Shown piece after piece: positions 19,858 to 27,625 of a stretch of 64,000 nt of DNA. Source of the DNA: Mesorhizobium erdmanii USDA 3471 (GTDB lineage: Bacteria; Pseudomonadota; Alphaproteobacteria; Rhizobiales; Rhizobiaceae); assembly GCF_000472705.1 (NCBI RefSeq), contig NZ_AXAE01000011.1:354083-418082 (forward strand), written 5' to 3'. How positions within the stretch are numbered: the first letter of the stretch is position 1; every line of letters starts with the position of its first letter. Under the pieces are notes generated by a model, which saw only the letters and a program-made list of their open reading frames with translations, searched no databases and had not been told where the DNA came from. The translations under genes were made by a program, and so were the position numbers.

Positions 19858-20397
19858 CTATTCGCCAAAATTGGCTCTGATATTTATCAGCCCGCGACGA
19901 AGCCAGGTCCGCATCGTGTTTATCGGCACGTCATGACGCTCGGCCAATTGCGCGTAAGAGAGGCCCTCGATGTAAGCGCCTCGCACGGCTTCCGCCTTTT
20001 CCCTTCCCAGTGCATCGATGCATCGATGCACGCGCTTCGTATCGTCGGCTGCGATTAGCAAAGCTTCGGCCAAAGGGGTCGGATCGGCGACATCGTCCGC
20101 GGCAGCGAGGTCGGCGGTAGCTGGCCGGCGCGACCGGACCCGATCTATCGCATGATTGCGAGCGATTGCCGCAAGCCATGAGATGGGGCTGAGCTCCGAA
20201 ATCACGAAGCGGTCTGCTTTGGACCAGATCTTGACGTAAACCTCCTGCAACGCCTCCTCCGCTTCGCACCGATGACCAAGTATCCCCAGGCAAATTCCGA
20301 ATAGTTTCCCGCTCGTATGCCGATAGAGAAGATCGAACGCGGCGCGGTCTTGCATGCTCGTCCGCAGGATCAGCCTTGATATGTCATCACGATTCAT
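19858..20397 (-). CDS. ECF-type RNA polymerase sigma factor without visible anti-sigma gene
   Basis: This 179-residue protein has sigma region 2 (LLYRHTSGKLFGICLGIL, then EAEEALQEVYVKIW, SWLAAIARNHAIDRVR) and region 4 with the helix-turn-helix GLSYAQLAERHDVPINTMRTWLRRG. This is the SigK/RskA-like type of group 4 sigma factor. The start at 20397 shares one base with the stop codon of the upstream unknown gene (TGATG). No anti-sigma factor is encoded downstream, where short frames end at once. The operon is predicted to be read from an RpoE-type promoter at 21282-21310. Confidence 0.9.
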   Translation of the reverse strand: MNRDDISRLILRTSMQDRAAFDLLYRHTSGKLFGICLGILGHRCEAEEALQEVYVKIWSKADRFVISELSPISWLAAIARNHAIDRVRSRRPATADLAAADDVADPTPLAEALLIAADDTKRVHRCIDALGREKAEAVRGAYIEGLSYAQLAERHDVPINTMRTWLRRGLINIRANFGE

Positions 20398-21230
20398 CAC
20401 GAGAATCGCTCGAGCTCGACCGGAGGTGAAACAACCTTGGATCCGCGTCCGCCGCAAAAATCGCTTGGAAATGCCGAGTTTGGAATATTCCTTACAGAAG
20501 ATCTCCAGTGGTCATCGATTTTAGAGAGAGAGACTCCATCGAAGTCCGAGATACTTTCCCAATACCGCCCACTCTGGACAAAATAGCCAAGCTCACTTTC
20601 GAGCCTGATGGCGTTCTCCATCGACGTATCGTCGATCGCCGATCTGAACTTCGCCCTGATGGCATTGATACGGGCGGAGGTAAGCCGCTCGATTAAAGGC
20701 AGCGTCACGCGCGGTAGGGCAAGACGCGTTACCGGAAGCTCAGACAGGTTGAGGCACAGCGTTCCGTGACGCAGGGCTTGGGCGAACAGCCTTGCCGACT
20801 TCGCCTTCAGATCCCTCAGCGTTACGTCGTTTCTCAGCGGATCTGCTGTACCAACCCCATAGAAGTGCGTAGGCGCGTTCGCGGGATACACCATATCGCA
20901 GCCTAAAAAGGCTATGATGTCGGGCTTCAGCGCCTTCAGCGCCCAGTAGCCCGCGGTAAATGCCATTGTCCCGCCGGCGTAGACGAATCCACCGAACAGG
21001 TTCTGCGCGGGCACGAACTCGGCGGATGTTATGATCGATGCAAACCGCGGGCTCCGGCTATCCGGCAACCGTCCCTCGGGAAAATCGTCTGGGTGGATCA
21101 GATAGTCCCAATCGGGCCGCACGGCCCAGGCGTTGTTTATGGCGACGACCTCGGTGAATGCCGAGCGATCCCAGTCCCTGGCCCTGACCGCGTCGGGCGC
21201 GCTGCCGATTATCAGCGAGATCTTAGGCAT
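20397..21230 (-). CDS. Unknown 277-residue protein coupled to an ECF sigma factor
   Basis: The start MPKISLIIGSAPDAVRA is a beta strand and glycine-type loop followed by EVVAINNAWAVRPDWDYLI, and later FLGCDMVYPA and HFYGVGTADPLR. This pattern loosely resembles Rossmann-like DUF115/MptE or glycosyltransferase-type folds, but I do not recognise the family. There is no signal peptide or membrane helix. The stop codon overlaps the sigma factor start, so the two are translated together. It is the first gene after the divergent RpoE-like promoter. Confidence 0.75.
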   Translation of the reverse strand: MPKISLIIGSAPDAVRARDWDRSAFTEVVAINNAWAVRPDWDYLIHPDDFPEGRLPDSRSPRFASIITSAEFVPAQNLFGGFVYAGGTMAFTAGYWALKALKPDIIAFLGCDMVYPANAPTHFYGVGTADPLRNDVTLRDLKAKSARLFAQALRHGTLCLNLSELPVTRLALPRVTLPLIERLTSARINAIRAKFRSAIDDTSMENAIRLESELGYFVQSGRYWESISDFDGVSLSKIDDHWRSSVRNIPNSAFPSDFCGGRGSKVVSPPVELERFS

Positions 21231-21281
21231 CTCAGGCGGGCTCCTGACTGCTGGTCGCTTGCGAAGCGATTGATTTGTTCT

Positions 21282-21310
21282 GGTTACGGCCCAAGACCCG
21301 AATTGGATCA
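21282..21310 (-). promoter_or_regulatory. RpoE-type promoter for the unknown gene/ECF operon
   Basis: On the minus strand TGATCC (21310-21305), 18 bases, then TAACC (21286-21282). TGATCC is the -35 element known for alphaproteobacterial RpoE (ECF of the ChrR group). The likely start point is about 45 bases before the gene start at 21230. A matching copy faces the other way at 21352-21380. Confidence 0.7.
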
Positions 21311-21351
21311 CTGCCGATCAAACGAACAAAAATCATTTTGCCTGGGGAATG

Positions 21352-21380
21352 TGATCCGAACCCGAGCCCAGTTCGTAAAC
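21352..21380 (+). promoter_or_regulatory. RpoE-type promoter for rpoE-chrR
   Basis: TGATCC (21352-21357), 18 bases, then TAAAC (21376-21380), followed by the rpoE start codon 63 bases on. The same element and identical spacing occur on the other strand 42 bases away, which supports autoregulation plus control of the divergent operon. Confidence 0.75.
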
Positions 21381-21443
21381 AGACCAACAACCCAAAGAGC
21401 TGCCTGGTCAGCCGGAGCAAGTTTGAGCGTATACTGCAAGGCG

Positions 21444-21995
21444 ATGGTTGAATTCGATCCAGCCTGGTTAATCACTCGCGTTGCGGCAACCCAGGATCGG
21501 GATGCTTTCGTGAGCCTATTCGAACACTACGCGCCACGCGTGAAATCCATGATGATCCGACGCGGCGCAAGCCCCGACCGTGCGGAAGACCTCGCGCAGG
21601 AAGCCCTGCTCAGGCTCTGGCGAAATGCCAGCCAGTTCGACCCCGGACGCGCTACGGCATCGAGCTGGGTCTATGCCATCGCGCGCAATGTAGGCATCGA
21701 TCTCGGCCGTCGTGACCTTCGAGCCGCCAGATGGTTGGAAGACGAAGCCGTTCAGGAAGAGGCAGATCCGGACGAGCCAGAAGGGCAGCTTCTCGCGGCC
21801 GAGCGCGAAGACCTGGTCAGGACCTCGATCGCAACGCTGCCCAGCGACCAATTGCGCGTTGTCCGATTGTCGTTTTTCGACGGCTTGGCGCATGCCGAGA
21901 TCGCCAAACTGCTTGGAATACCGCTCGGCACCGTAAAGTCGCGGATGAGGCTGGCTCTGCATCGATTGAGAGGGAAGCTTGGTGAGCTGAGATGA
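21444..21995 (+). CDS. rpoE: RpoE-type ECF sigma factor (ChrR-controlled)
   Basis: This 183-residue protein has region 2 (FVSLFEHYAPRVKSMMIRRG, AEDLAQEALLRLWRNASQF, SWVYAIARNVGIDLGRR) and region 4 (LPSDQLRVVRLSFFDGLAHA, AEIAKLLGIPLGTVKSRMR). With the downstream ChrR-type anti-sigma gene it matches the sigma factor that in Rhodobacter responds to singlet oxygen. The start at 21444 follows AAGGCG; upstream in-frame sequence is not protein-like. Stop and chrR start overlap (ATGA). Confidence 0.92.
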   Translation: MVEFDPAWLITRVAATQDRDAFVSLFEHYAPRVKSMMIRRGASPDRAEDLAQEALLRLWRNASQFDPGRATASSWVYAIARNVGIDLGRRDLRAARWLEDEAVQEEADPDEPEGQLLAAEREDLVRTSIATLPSDQLRVVRLSFFDGLAHAEIAKLLGIPLGTVKSRMRLALHRLRGKLGELR

Positions 21996-22612
21996 CGAAC
22001 GACATTACCCACCATCCGAGCGACGAGACTCTGGCCGCCTTCGCCTCCGGCACGCTTGATGAAGCGCGTAGCCTGGTCGTCTCGATCCATCGATCCTTGT
22101 GCGCCGCCTGTGGCCACGCGGTCGATCAATATGAAGCGATCGGTGGAGCGCTGCTTGAGCAGGCATCGCCAGTGTCGATGAGGCCCGGCGCGCTCCAGGC
22201 GGCGCTGGGATCGATCGGTACGAGCGCCCAGGGCGCGGAGATTGCATCCGAGCAGCCGCTCGACCGTCATAAATTGGGTCCATGGCGCCGGGTGTGGCCC
22301 GGTCTGCAGCAACGCGCCGTCTCCGTCGCCGGCCCTTCCGACATCAAGGTCTTCATGCTGAAGGCGGCACCCGGAATCAGACTTCCGCACCACAAGCATA
22401 CCGGTGACGAATGGACGTGTGTGCTGGAGGGCGCTTTTGAACACCAATTCGGCCGTTACGGTCCTGGCGACTTCGACGAGGCGGACGAGACCGTCGACCA
22501 CAAACCACGCATTTGCAGTGACGTGCCCTGCGTCTGCATAGTCGCGCTTCAAGGAAGCATCAGGCTTCAAAGCTTTTTGGGCCGGTTGATACAGCCAGTC
22601 CTCAGGCTCTGA
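21992..22612 (+). CDS. chrR: ChrR-type cupin zinc anti-sigma factor
   Basis: This 206-residue protein has an N-terminal zinc anti-sigma domain with an early His (HHPSDETL, residues 7-8) and His33-x3-Cys37-x2-Cys40. Its C-terminal cupin has metal-ligand candidates His134, His136, Glu140 and His170. In Rhodobacter ChrR the N-terminal domain binds RpoE and the cupin is needed for release by singlet oxygen. Residue spacing is very close to that protein. It is translationally coupled to rpoE. Confidence 0.9.
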   Translation: MTNDITHHPSDETLAAFASGTLDEARSLVVSIHRSLCAACGHAVDQYEAIGGALLEQASPVSMRPGALQAALGSIGTSAQGAEIASEQPLDRHKLGPWRRVWPGLQQRAVSVAGPSDIKVFMLKAAPGIRLPHHKHTGDEWTCVLEGAFEHQFGRYGPGDFDEADETVDHKPRICSDVPCVCIVALQGSIRLQSFLGRLIQPVLRL

Positions 22613-22651
22613 TCGCCGCAGGGAGCGCGGCAATCGTTACCGTTCGCGGCC

Positions 22652-22760
22652 TGATGCACGTCGCCCAGAACTGTGCAGCGGTTCTGGGACAACGACATGC
22701 ATCAAAACAAAGACTTTAAAGCGCGTCGCCTGAATCGGCTTCAGCGCGACGCGCTTTAAA
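22652..22760 (-). repeat. Dispersed palindromic repeat, copy 2
   Basis: The palindrome at 22714-22759 has 15-bp arms TTTAAAGCGCGTCGC/GCGACGCGCTTTAAA plus inner CTGAA/TTCAG. On its left, about 60 bases match copy 1 at 886-990 in reverse complement, including GGGACAACGACATGCATC. It follows chrR and could act as its transcription end. Confidence 0.82.
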
Positions 22761-23138
22761 TGCCGTGACCCGGCCTTTGTCGCATCGAACGCAATCGCCA
22801 CGTTACCGACGAAAGAATCGAAGCAAGGATCACGAGAATAGGGTGCGGGCGTGCCGCAACGGCGCTCGACAGCTTACCGGGCAGAACAGTAGGACCCAGG
22901 TGTCCGGACTGCACCAGAAACAGCACCTTCTGATCGGTCGTCATGCCATTTCCTTCTGCCACCTCTCGAAGTTGCGGATCGCTGAACATGACCATGAGGA
23001 CACCATTGAGAACTCGATGTTACATAACGTGATCGAGCCTCACGCGTTCCAATCATTTGTGATCTCAGGCAAAGATGTTCGCCAACGTGAACGGAGGGCG
23101 CGAAAGGTCGCTACCTCGAGCCAAGACGCGGTCAGCCG
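22761..23138. other. Intergenic space with one weak small reading frame
   Basis: On the minus strand a 62-codon frame (22756-22944, MTTDQKVLFLVQSGHLG...) has AGAAGGAA directly before its ATG and one hydrophobic stretch (HPILVILASILSSV). Its end runs into the repeat palindrome, so I doubt it. Nothing else was recognised before the exoR end. Confidence 0.4.
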
Positions 23139-23990
23139 CTATTGGTCGGCGTTGGCGGTGCCCTTGGTCAGGATGTCGTCGGCCAGCGAAATCGCCGTGC
23201 GCCGGTCGGCTTCGCCGGCGGCGGCGAAGGCCTCTTCTTGCATGCCGCGAATCCAGGGCTGATCGGTCGGCGACGCGCGTTCGAGCGCCGCGGTCATCAT
23301 TGCCAGGCCGCGAACGATCTTTCCGCTCTGGAACAGGAGATGACCAAGCGTCGCCTGCGCTCCGGCATGACCCTTCTCGGCGGCGAGTTGGAACCAGCGC
23401 CCGGCCTGCTTGACGCTGGCCTTCACGCCGCCCTCGCCTTTCAGGAACATCTGCCCCATCTCGAACTGGGCGTTCGGGTTGCGGTAGTTGGCGGCGGCGC
23501 GCATGTAGTACTCCTGGGCCGCCACCTCGTTCTCGGTGACCGGACTGCCAGGAATGCCCTTGCGCAGATAATCGCCGAGCGCCACCAGCGCGTCCGAGAC
23601 GTAGCTTTCCTCGGGCGAACCGGGCTCGACATCCTGGTCGACGATCTCGGAGAAGAACTTGAACGCCTCATAGTCGTCGCGCGCCACGCCGTCGCCCTCG
23701 GCATACATGCGGGCAAGCTTCCAGGTGGCGCCGATCTGGCCGTTTTCGGCGGCGTATTTATAGGCCTCAGCGGCCTGTTCCTTGTGGCCGTTCTTGTAGG
23801 CGGAGAACCCGAACTGGAACACTGCCCAGGGGCTGGACTGCGGCTTCACGCCGGTCTTGTCGTCGAACACCTTGTCGTCGAAGGCCAAAGCCTGGCCCAC
23901 GGCGCCAAAGATCGCAAACGCGACCAGTGCCGGCAGCACAGATGACCTCAAAAACTCTGGTGTTGACCTCAACAACTCAGATATCCGCAT
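23139..23990 (-). CDS. exoR: ExoR, periplasmic Sel1-repeat inhibitor of ExoS/ChvI signalling
   Basis: This 283-residue protein has an N-terminal signal peptide ([18 protein letters not shown]) and Sel1-like/TPR-like repeats, for example [20 protein letters not shown] and ANAQ-type [15 protein letters not shown]. The spacing and sequence resemble Sinorhizobium ExoR, which binds the ExoS sensor in the periplasm and represses succinoglycan and activates motility genes. The start MRISELLRS at 23990 overlaps the end of ilvD by 14 bases in another frame. The ilvD-exoR arrangement suggests co-transcription. Confidence 0.85.
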   Translation of the reverse strand: MRISELLRSTPEFLRSSVLPALVAFAIFGAVGQALAFDDKVFDDKTGVKPQSSPWAVFQFGFSAYKNGHKEQAAEAYKYAAENGQIGATWKLARMYAEGDGVARDDYEAFKFFSEIVDQDVEPGSPEESYVSDALVALGDYLRKGIPGSPVTENEVAAQEYYMRAAANYRNPNAQFEMGQMFLKGEGGVKASVKQAGRWFQLAAEKGHAGAQATLGHLLFQSGKIVRGLAMMTAALERASPTDQPWIRGMQEEAFAAAGEADRRTAISLADDILTKGTANADQ

Positions 23991-25701
23991 AGCAGTGTGT
24001 TTCGTTCGCACCGCCCGGATGGGTAACCGCGCCGTCGCGGGCTGACCCGACCGTCTGTGCGTATTTCCAGATCGCGCCCGACTGGTAGTCGGTCGTGCGC
24101 GCCTTCCAAGTCTTGGCTCGCGCCGCCAGTTCACTGTCGGACAGCGCCACTTCGATCGTGCCATTCACCGCATCGATCGAAATCACGTCACCATCTCGGA
24201 TGAGACCGATCGGACCGCCCACGGCTGCTTCCGGCCCGACATGGCCAATGCAGAAGCCGCGCGTCGCGCCCGAGAAGCGGCCGTCGGTGATCAGCGCCAC
24301 CTTGCCGCCCATGCCCTGGCCGTAGAGTGCCGCCGTCGTCGACAGCATCTCGCGCATGCCAGGACCGCCGCGCGGCCCTTCGTAGCGAATGACGAGAACC
24401 TCGCCTTCCCTGTAGTTGCGATGCGTCACCGCCTCGAAACATTCCTCTTCCGAATCGAAGCAGCGTGCCCGGCCGGAGAATTTCAACTCCGCCATGCCCG
24501 CGACCTTCACGATCGCACCTTCAGGGGCGAGGTTTCCCTTCAACCCCACGACACCGCCGGTTTGGGTAATTGGTTTGCTGGCCGGGCGGACCACGTCTTG
24601 ATGCTCATTCCAGGCAACGTGCTGCATGTTTTCGGCCAAAGTACGGCCAGTCACCGTCAAGCAGTCGCCATGCAGGTAACCATGGTCGAGCAGTGTCTTC
24701 ATCAGCAACGGAATGCCGCCGGCCTCGAACATGTCCTTGGCGACATATTTGCCGCCCGGCTTGAGGTCAGCGATGTAAGGCGTCTTCTCGAAGATTTTCG
24801 CCACGTCGAAGAGATCGAACTTTATCCCGGCCTCATGGGCGATCGCCGGCAGATGCAGCGCCGCATTGGTCGAGCCGCCGGTGGCCGAGACCACGGTCGC
24901 CGCGTTCTCCAGCGCCTTCAGCGTGACGATGTCACGCGGCCGGATGTTTTTGGCGATCAGCTCCATGATCTTTTCGCCGGAGGCGAAATTGAACCGGTCG
25001 CGCATTTCGTAAGGCGCCGGCGCACCGCAGGAATAGGGTAGCGCCAGACCAATCGCCTCGGCGACGGTGGCCATGGTGTTGGCGGTGAACTGGGCGCCGC
25101 AGGACCCGGCCGACGGGCACGCCGCCTGCTCGATTTCCAGCAGTTCGGCATCGCCGATCGTGCCCACCGAATGCTGGCCGACCGCTTCGAACACATCCTG
25201 CACGGTTATCTGGCGGCCGCGATAGCTGCCTGGCAGGATGGAGCCGCCATAGATGAAGATCGACGGCACGTTGAGGCGCACCATGGCCATCATCATGCCG
25301 GGCAGCGACTTGTCGCAGCCGGCGAGACCGACCAACGCATCGTAGCAATGGCCGCGCATGGTGAGCTCGACCGAATCGGCAATGACTTCGCGCGATACCA
25401 GCGACGACTTCATGCCCTGGTGGCCCATGGCAATGCCGTCGGTGACGGTGATGGTGCAGAATTCGCGCGGCGTGCCGTTGGCAGCGGCCACGCCCTTCTT
25501 GACCACCTGCGCCTGGCGCATCAGCGAGATGTTGCAAGGTGCGGCCTCGTTCCAGCAGGAAGCGACGCCGACCAGCGGCTGCGCGATCTCGGCGGCGGAA
25601 AGCCCCATCGCATAGAGATAGGACCGGTGCGGCGCACGCGCCGGACCGACAGTCACATAGCGGCTAGGGAGCTTAGCCTTTGAGATGACCTTGGCGTCCA
25701 T
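23977..25701 (-). CDS. ilvD: Dihydroxy-acid dehydratase (short IlvD/Edd type)
   Basis: This 574-residue enzyme makes 2-keto acids in valine and isoleucine synthesis. The Fe-S cluster cysteines are seen as Cys49/Cys56 (SCWNEAAPC), Cys129 (GLAGCDKS) and Cys201 (SAGSCGAQ), the three-cysteine pattern of [2Fe-2S]-type enzymes. GRFSGATRG near the end carries the catalytic Ser. The length matches the mycobacterial-type enzyme, not the 610-residue form, so a second ilvD elsewhere or a sugar-acid dehydratase role is possible. exoR follows with a 14-base overlap. Confidence 0.88.
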   Translation of the reverse strand: MDAKVISKAKLPSRYVTVGPARAPHRSYLYAMGLSAAEIAQPLVGVASCWNEAAPCNISLMRQAQVVKKGVAAANGTPREFCTITVTDGIAMGHQGMKSSLVSREVIADSVELTMRGHCYDALVGLAGCDKSLPGMMMAMVRLNVPSIFIYGGSILPGSYRGRQITVQDVFEAVGQHSVGTIGDAELLEIEQAACPSAGSCGAQFTANTMATVAEAIGLALPYSCGAPAPYEMRDRFNFASGEKIMELIAKNIRPRDIVTLKALENAATVVSATGGSTNAALHLPAIAHEAGIKFDLFDVAKIFEKTPYIADLKPGGKYVAKDMFEAGGIPLLMKTLLDHGYLHGDCLTVTGRTLAENMQHVAWNEHQDVVRPASKPITQTGGVVGLKGNLAPEGAIVKVAGMAELKFSGRARCFDSEEECFEAVTHRNYREGEVLVIRYEGPRGGPGMREMLSTTAALYGQGMGGKVALITDGRFSGATRGFCIGHVGPEAAVGGPIGLIRDGDVISIDAVNGTIEVALSDSELAARAKTWKARTTDYQSGAIWKYAQTVGSARDGAVTHPGGANETHCYADI

Positions 25702-25945
25702 TCTCTTCCTTGCCGCGGGCGGTGCGGCCTTGTCCCATCGCCGAGCCTTTTGGCGCGTGTCCCGAGACCTTTTCGAGGTGCGCCGGGTTTATGGCGGGAA
25801 ATGGGCAATTTCCTCGGCCTGACTTCTAGCGCAGGGGTTGTTCAGAAAGTGTTGCCGAAACGTCACAATCGCACGAGGCGGCCGCACTGCAGCTTATATG
25901 CAACGCAGCTTGAATGACGGGAGCATCGGCGATGCCGGCGCAAAC

Positions 25946-25980
25946 GAAAAAGGCCGGGCGATGCCCGGCCTTTCTCTTTT
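25946..25980 (-). terminator. Rho-independent terminator of the FadL-type gene
   Basis: Arms AAAGGCCGGGC and GCCCGGCCTTT enclose a 3-base loop. On the minus strand the stem is followed by TTTTTCG; on the plus strand by TCTCTTTT, so it could work in both directions. It lies 13 bases after the porin stop codon. Confidence 0.88.
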
Positions 25981-25992
25981 AATTTCAGCCAG

Positions 25993-27264
25993 TTACCATT
26001 TGACCTTGAATGAAGTCGAAAGTGCCGTGACAAGGTCATTGCCGAAGTCGGCGGTATAGCCATTATCGTAGGTTAGGCCATCCGCCGAGCTCACGGCCGT
26101 ATGTATCGATCCGCCGGTAAGCACGCCGATCGCTCCACCGACACGGAGTTCAATGTTCTGAGTTGGCGTATAGGCCACGCCACCGCTGAGGGTCCAAGTA
26201 TCGGTCTGAGCGCTCAGGCCGGTCGACGTTCCACGATCCCAGGTGATAATCGCCGCACCGCTCCACTGATCGTTGAATTTATGGCCGATACCGCCCGAAA
26301 CCGTCCAGCCATCGCGATAGAGCAAATCAAGCGAAGTAAGCCGCAGTGGGCTTGTTGTGGTGCAGGAAGGCGTGCCGCTGGGGCAAAAGGGAATGCTCTG
26401 CAACTCGCTCCAATTCATCCACTTTATGGATCCGAATGCCAGCCAGCCGGGAGCTATGCCTGACTGAAGCTTGAGCTCCAAAGAATCTGGAACCTCCGAC
26501 GAACCACTAACGTTCGTCACCTTGCCCAAAAACGGATTTAGAGGATTGAGGGCCGAAGGCACCTGAGTCAGATCGAGCGTTCCGTCCAAACTGTCGAGCT
26601 TAACCGCCGAATTATAGACCAGGCTGGCGCGCAGGGCGATGTCCGGAATCTCATAGGCAACGCCGGCTCGCCAACCCCATCCATCGCCCTGAAGGTCAAG
26701 CCGTCCTATGCCCGCGCCGGGAATGGGAGCCACCAATTGTTCTTTGAAGCCAGAAACATCCTCGTGGAACACGCCGCCGATGAAACGAAGCTGTCCCTTG
26801 CCAACATCCATCTTGTAGGAGCAGGTTCCACCCACAGCCTCGCTCTTCACCTGCGTGTTAACATTGCTGTTCGCGCCGGCCCAGTTACGACCCGGGTTGC
26901 TGGACGCACCTATCGGTTGGCCATAGTCGACGAGGCAGTCGACGGGGCCCATGCCCGCCTTGATACCGACGCTCGGCACCCAATAGCTTTCGGTATCGCG
27001 AGCACTATCGGAGAAACCCGGAATGAGGTTGAGGGGCCCGTCAGACGGGTCAGTGTCCTTCACATTCTTGAGATTGCGTTGCGGCATCACATAGGTGCCT
27101 GTGACCTCACCCGTAACTGGCGCTGGATCAAACAGCAGATCGATGTCGTAGCCGCCGCGCTCCAAGCCGCCTGCCTGCGCCGTTCCGACTACAGCCGGCG
27201 TCCCGATCAAAGCCAGCGAAAAGCACCCCGCCCCCAGCAGTGCTTTCAGACGCAAATTGTTCAT
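25993..27264 (-). CDS. FadL/OmpP1-family outer-membrane transport protein
   Basis: This 423-residue protein has a signal peptide (CFSLALIGTPAVVGTAQA) and a beta-barrel pattern of alternating residues, ending SFKVKW with the terminal aromatic typical of outer-membrane proteins. The family imports long-chain fatty acids and other hydrophobic compounds. Motifs fit FadL: N-terminal region after the signal, then LRASLVYNSAVKLD and GWLAFGSIKWMNWSE strands. The substrate is unknown. It has its own terminator and a long upstream spacer, so it is probably transcribed alone. Confidence 0.85.
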   Translation of the reverse strand: MNNLRLKALLGAGCFSLALIGTPAVVGTAQAGGLERGGYDIDLLFDPAPVTGEVTGTYVMPQRNLKNVKDTDPSDGPLNLIPGFSDSARDTESYWVPSVGIKAGMGPVDCLVDYGQPIGASSNPGRNWAGANSNVNTQVKSEAVGGTCSYKMDVGKGQLRFIGGVFHEDVSGFKEQLVAPIPGAGIGRLDLQGDGWGWRAGVAYEIPDIALRASLVYNSAVKLDSLDGTLDLTQVPSALNPLNPFLGKVTNVSGSSEVPDSLELKLQSGIAPGWLAFGSIKWMNWSELQSIPFCPSGTPSCTTTSPLRLTSLDLLYRDGWTVSGGIGHKFNDQWSGAAIITWDRGTSTGLSAQTDTWTLSGGVAYTPTQNIELRVGGAIGVLTGGSIHTAVSSADGLTYDNGYTADFGNDLVTALSTSFKVKW

Positions 27265-27625
27265 GGATGTCCTCCCCGAATAACTAGTGCATCAAGCTAG
27301 AACCAATTCAGGTTAACGGCGCAACAACGAATTCCCGAAGCGTACATGTACACGCTTGCCAAACGCATTTTCGACAAAATGCAGATGGCCACGACGGACC
27401 CGAAAAACGGTCCGAGCCGCGCTCATCCGACCAGAAAATCAAGGAAAGCGGCCTCAAATGGATCGAAAACGGCCACTTTTAGGGGTCTTTCGGCCTGATT
27501 GTTACATTAAGGCAACAATGGGGCTAAAACTTCCGTTTACGTCAACATTAACGCAACGGAATGCCCGTTTTCGAGGCAAAACGATCACCATTTTAGACGA
27601 CGCTAAAGCCCATCGAATCTACCTC
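27265..27625. other. Intergenic spacer between the FadL-type gene and valS
   Basis: This 361-base spacer contains the inverted repeats GCATTTT-CGAC-AAAATGC (27365-27382) and GGACC-N8-GGTCC (27396-27413), and is more A/T-rich than the genes. It must hold the promoter of the porin. No gene was found. Confidence 0.5.

Noticed and set aside
22756..22944. A short membrane protein gene upstream of exoR
   Set aside because: Its end runs into the repeat palindrome and the ribosome-site spacing is too short; kept only as a note in the spacer entry.
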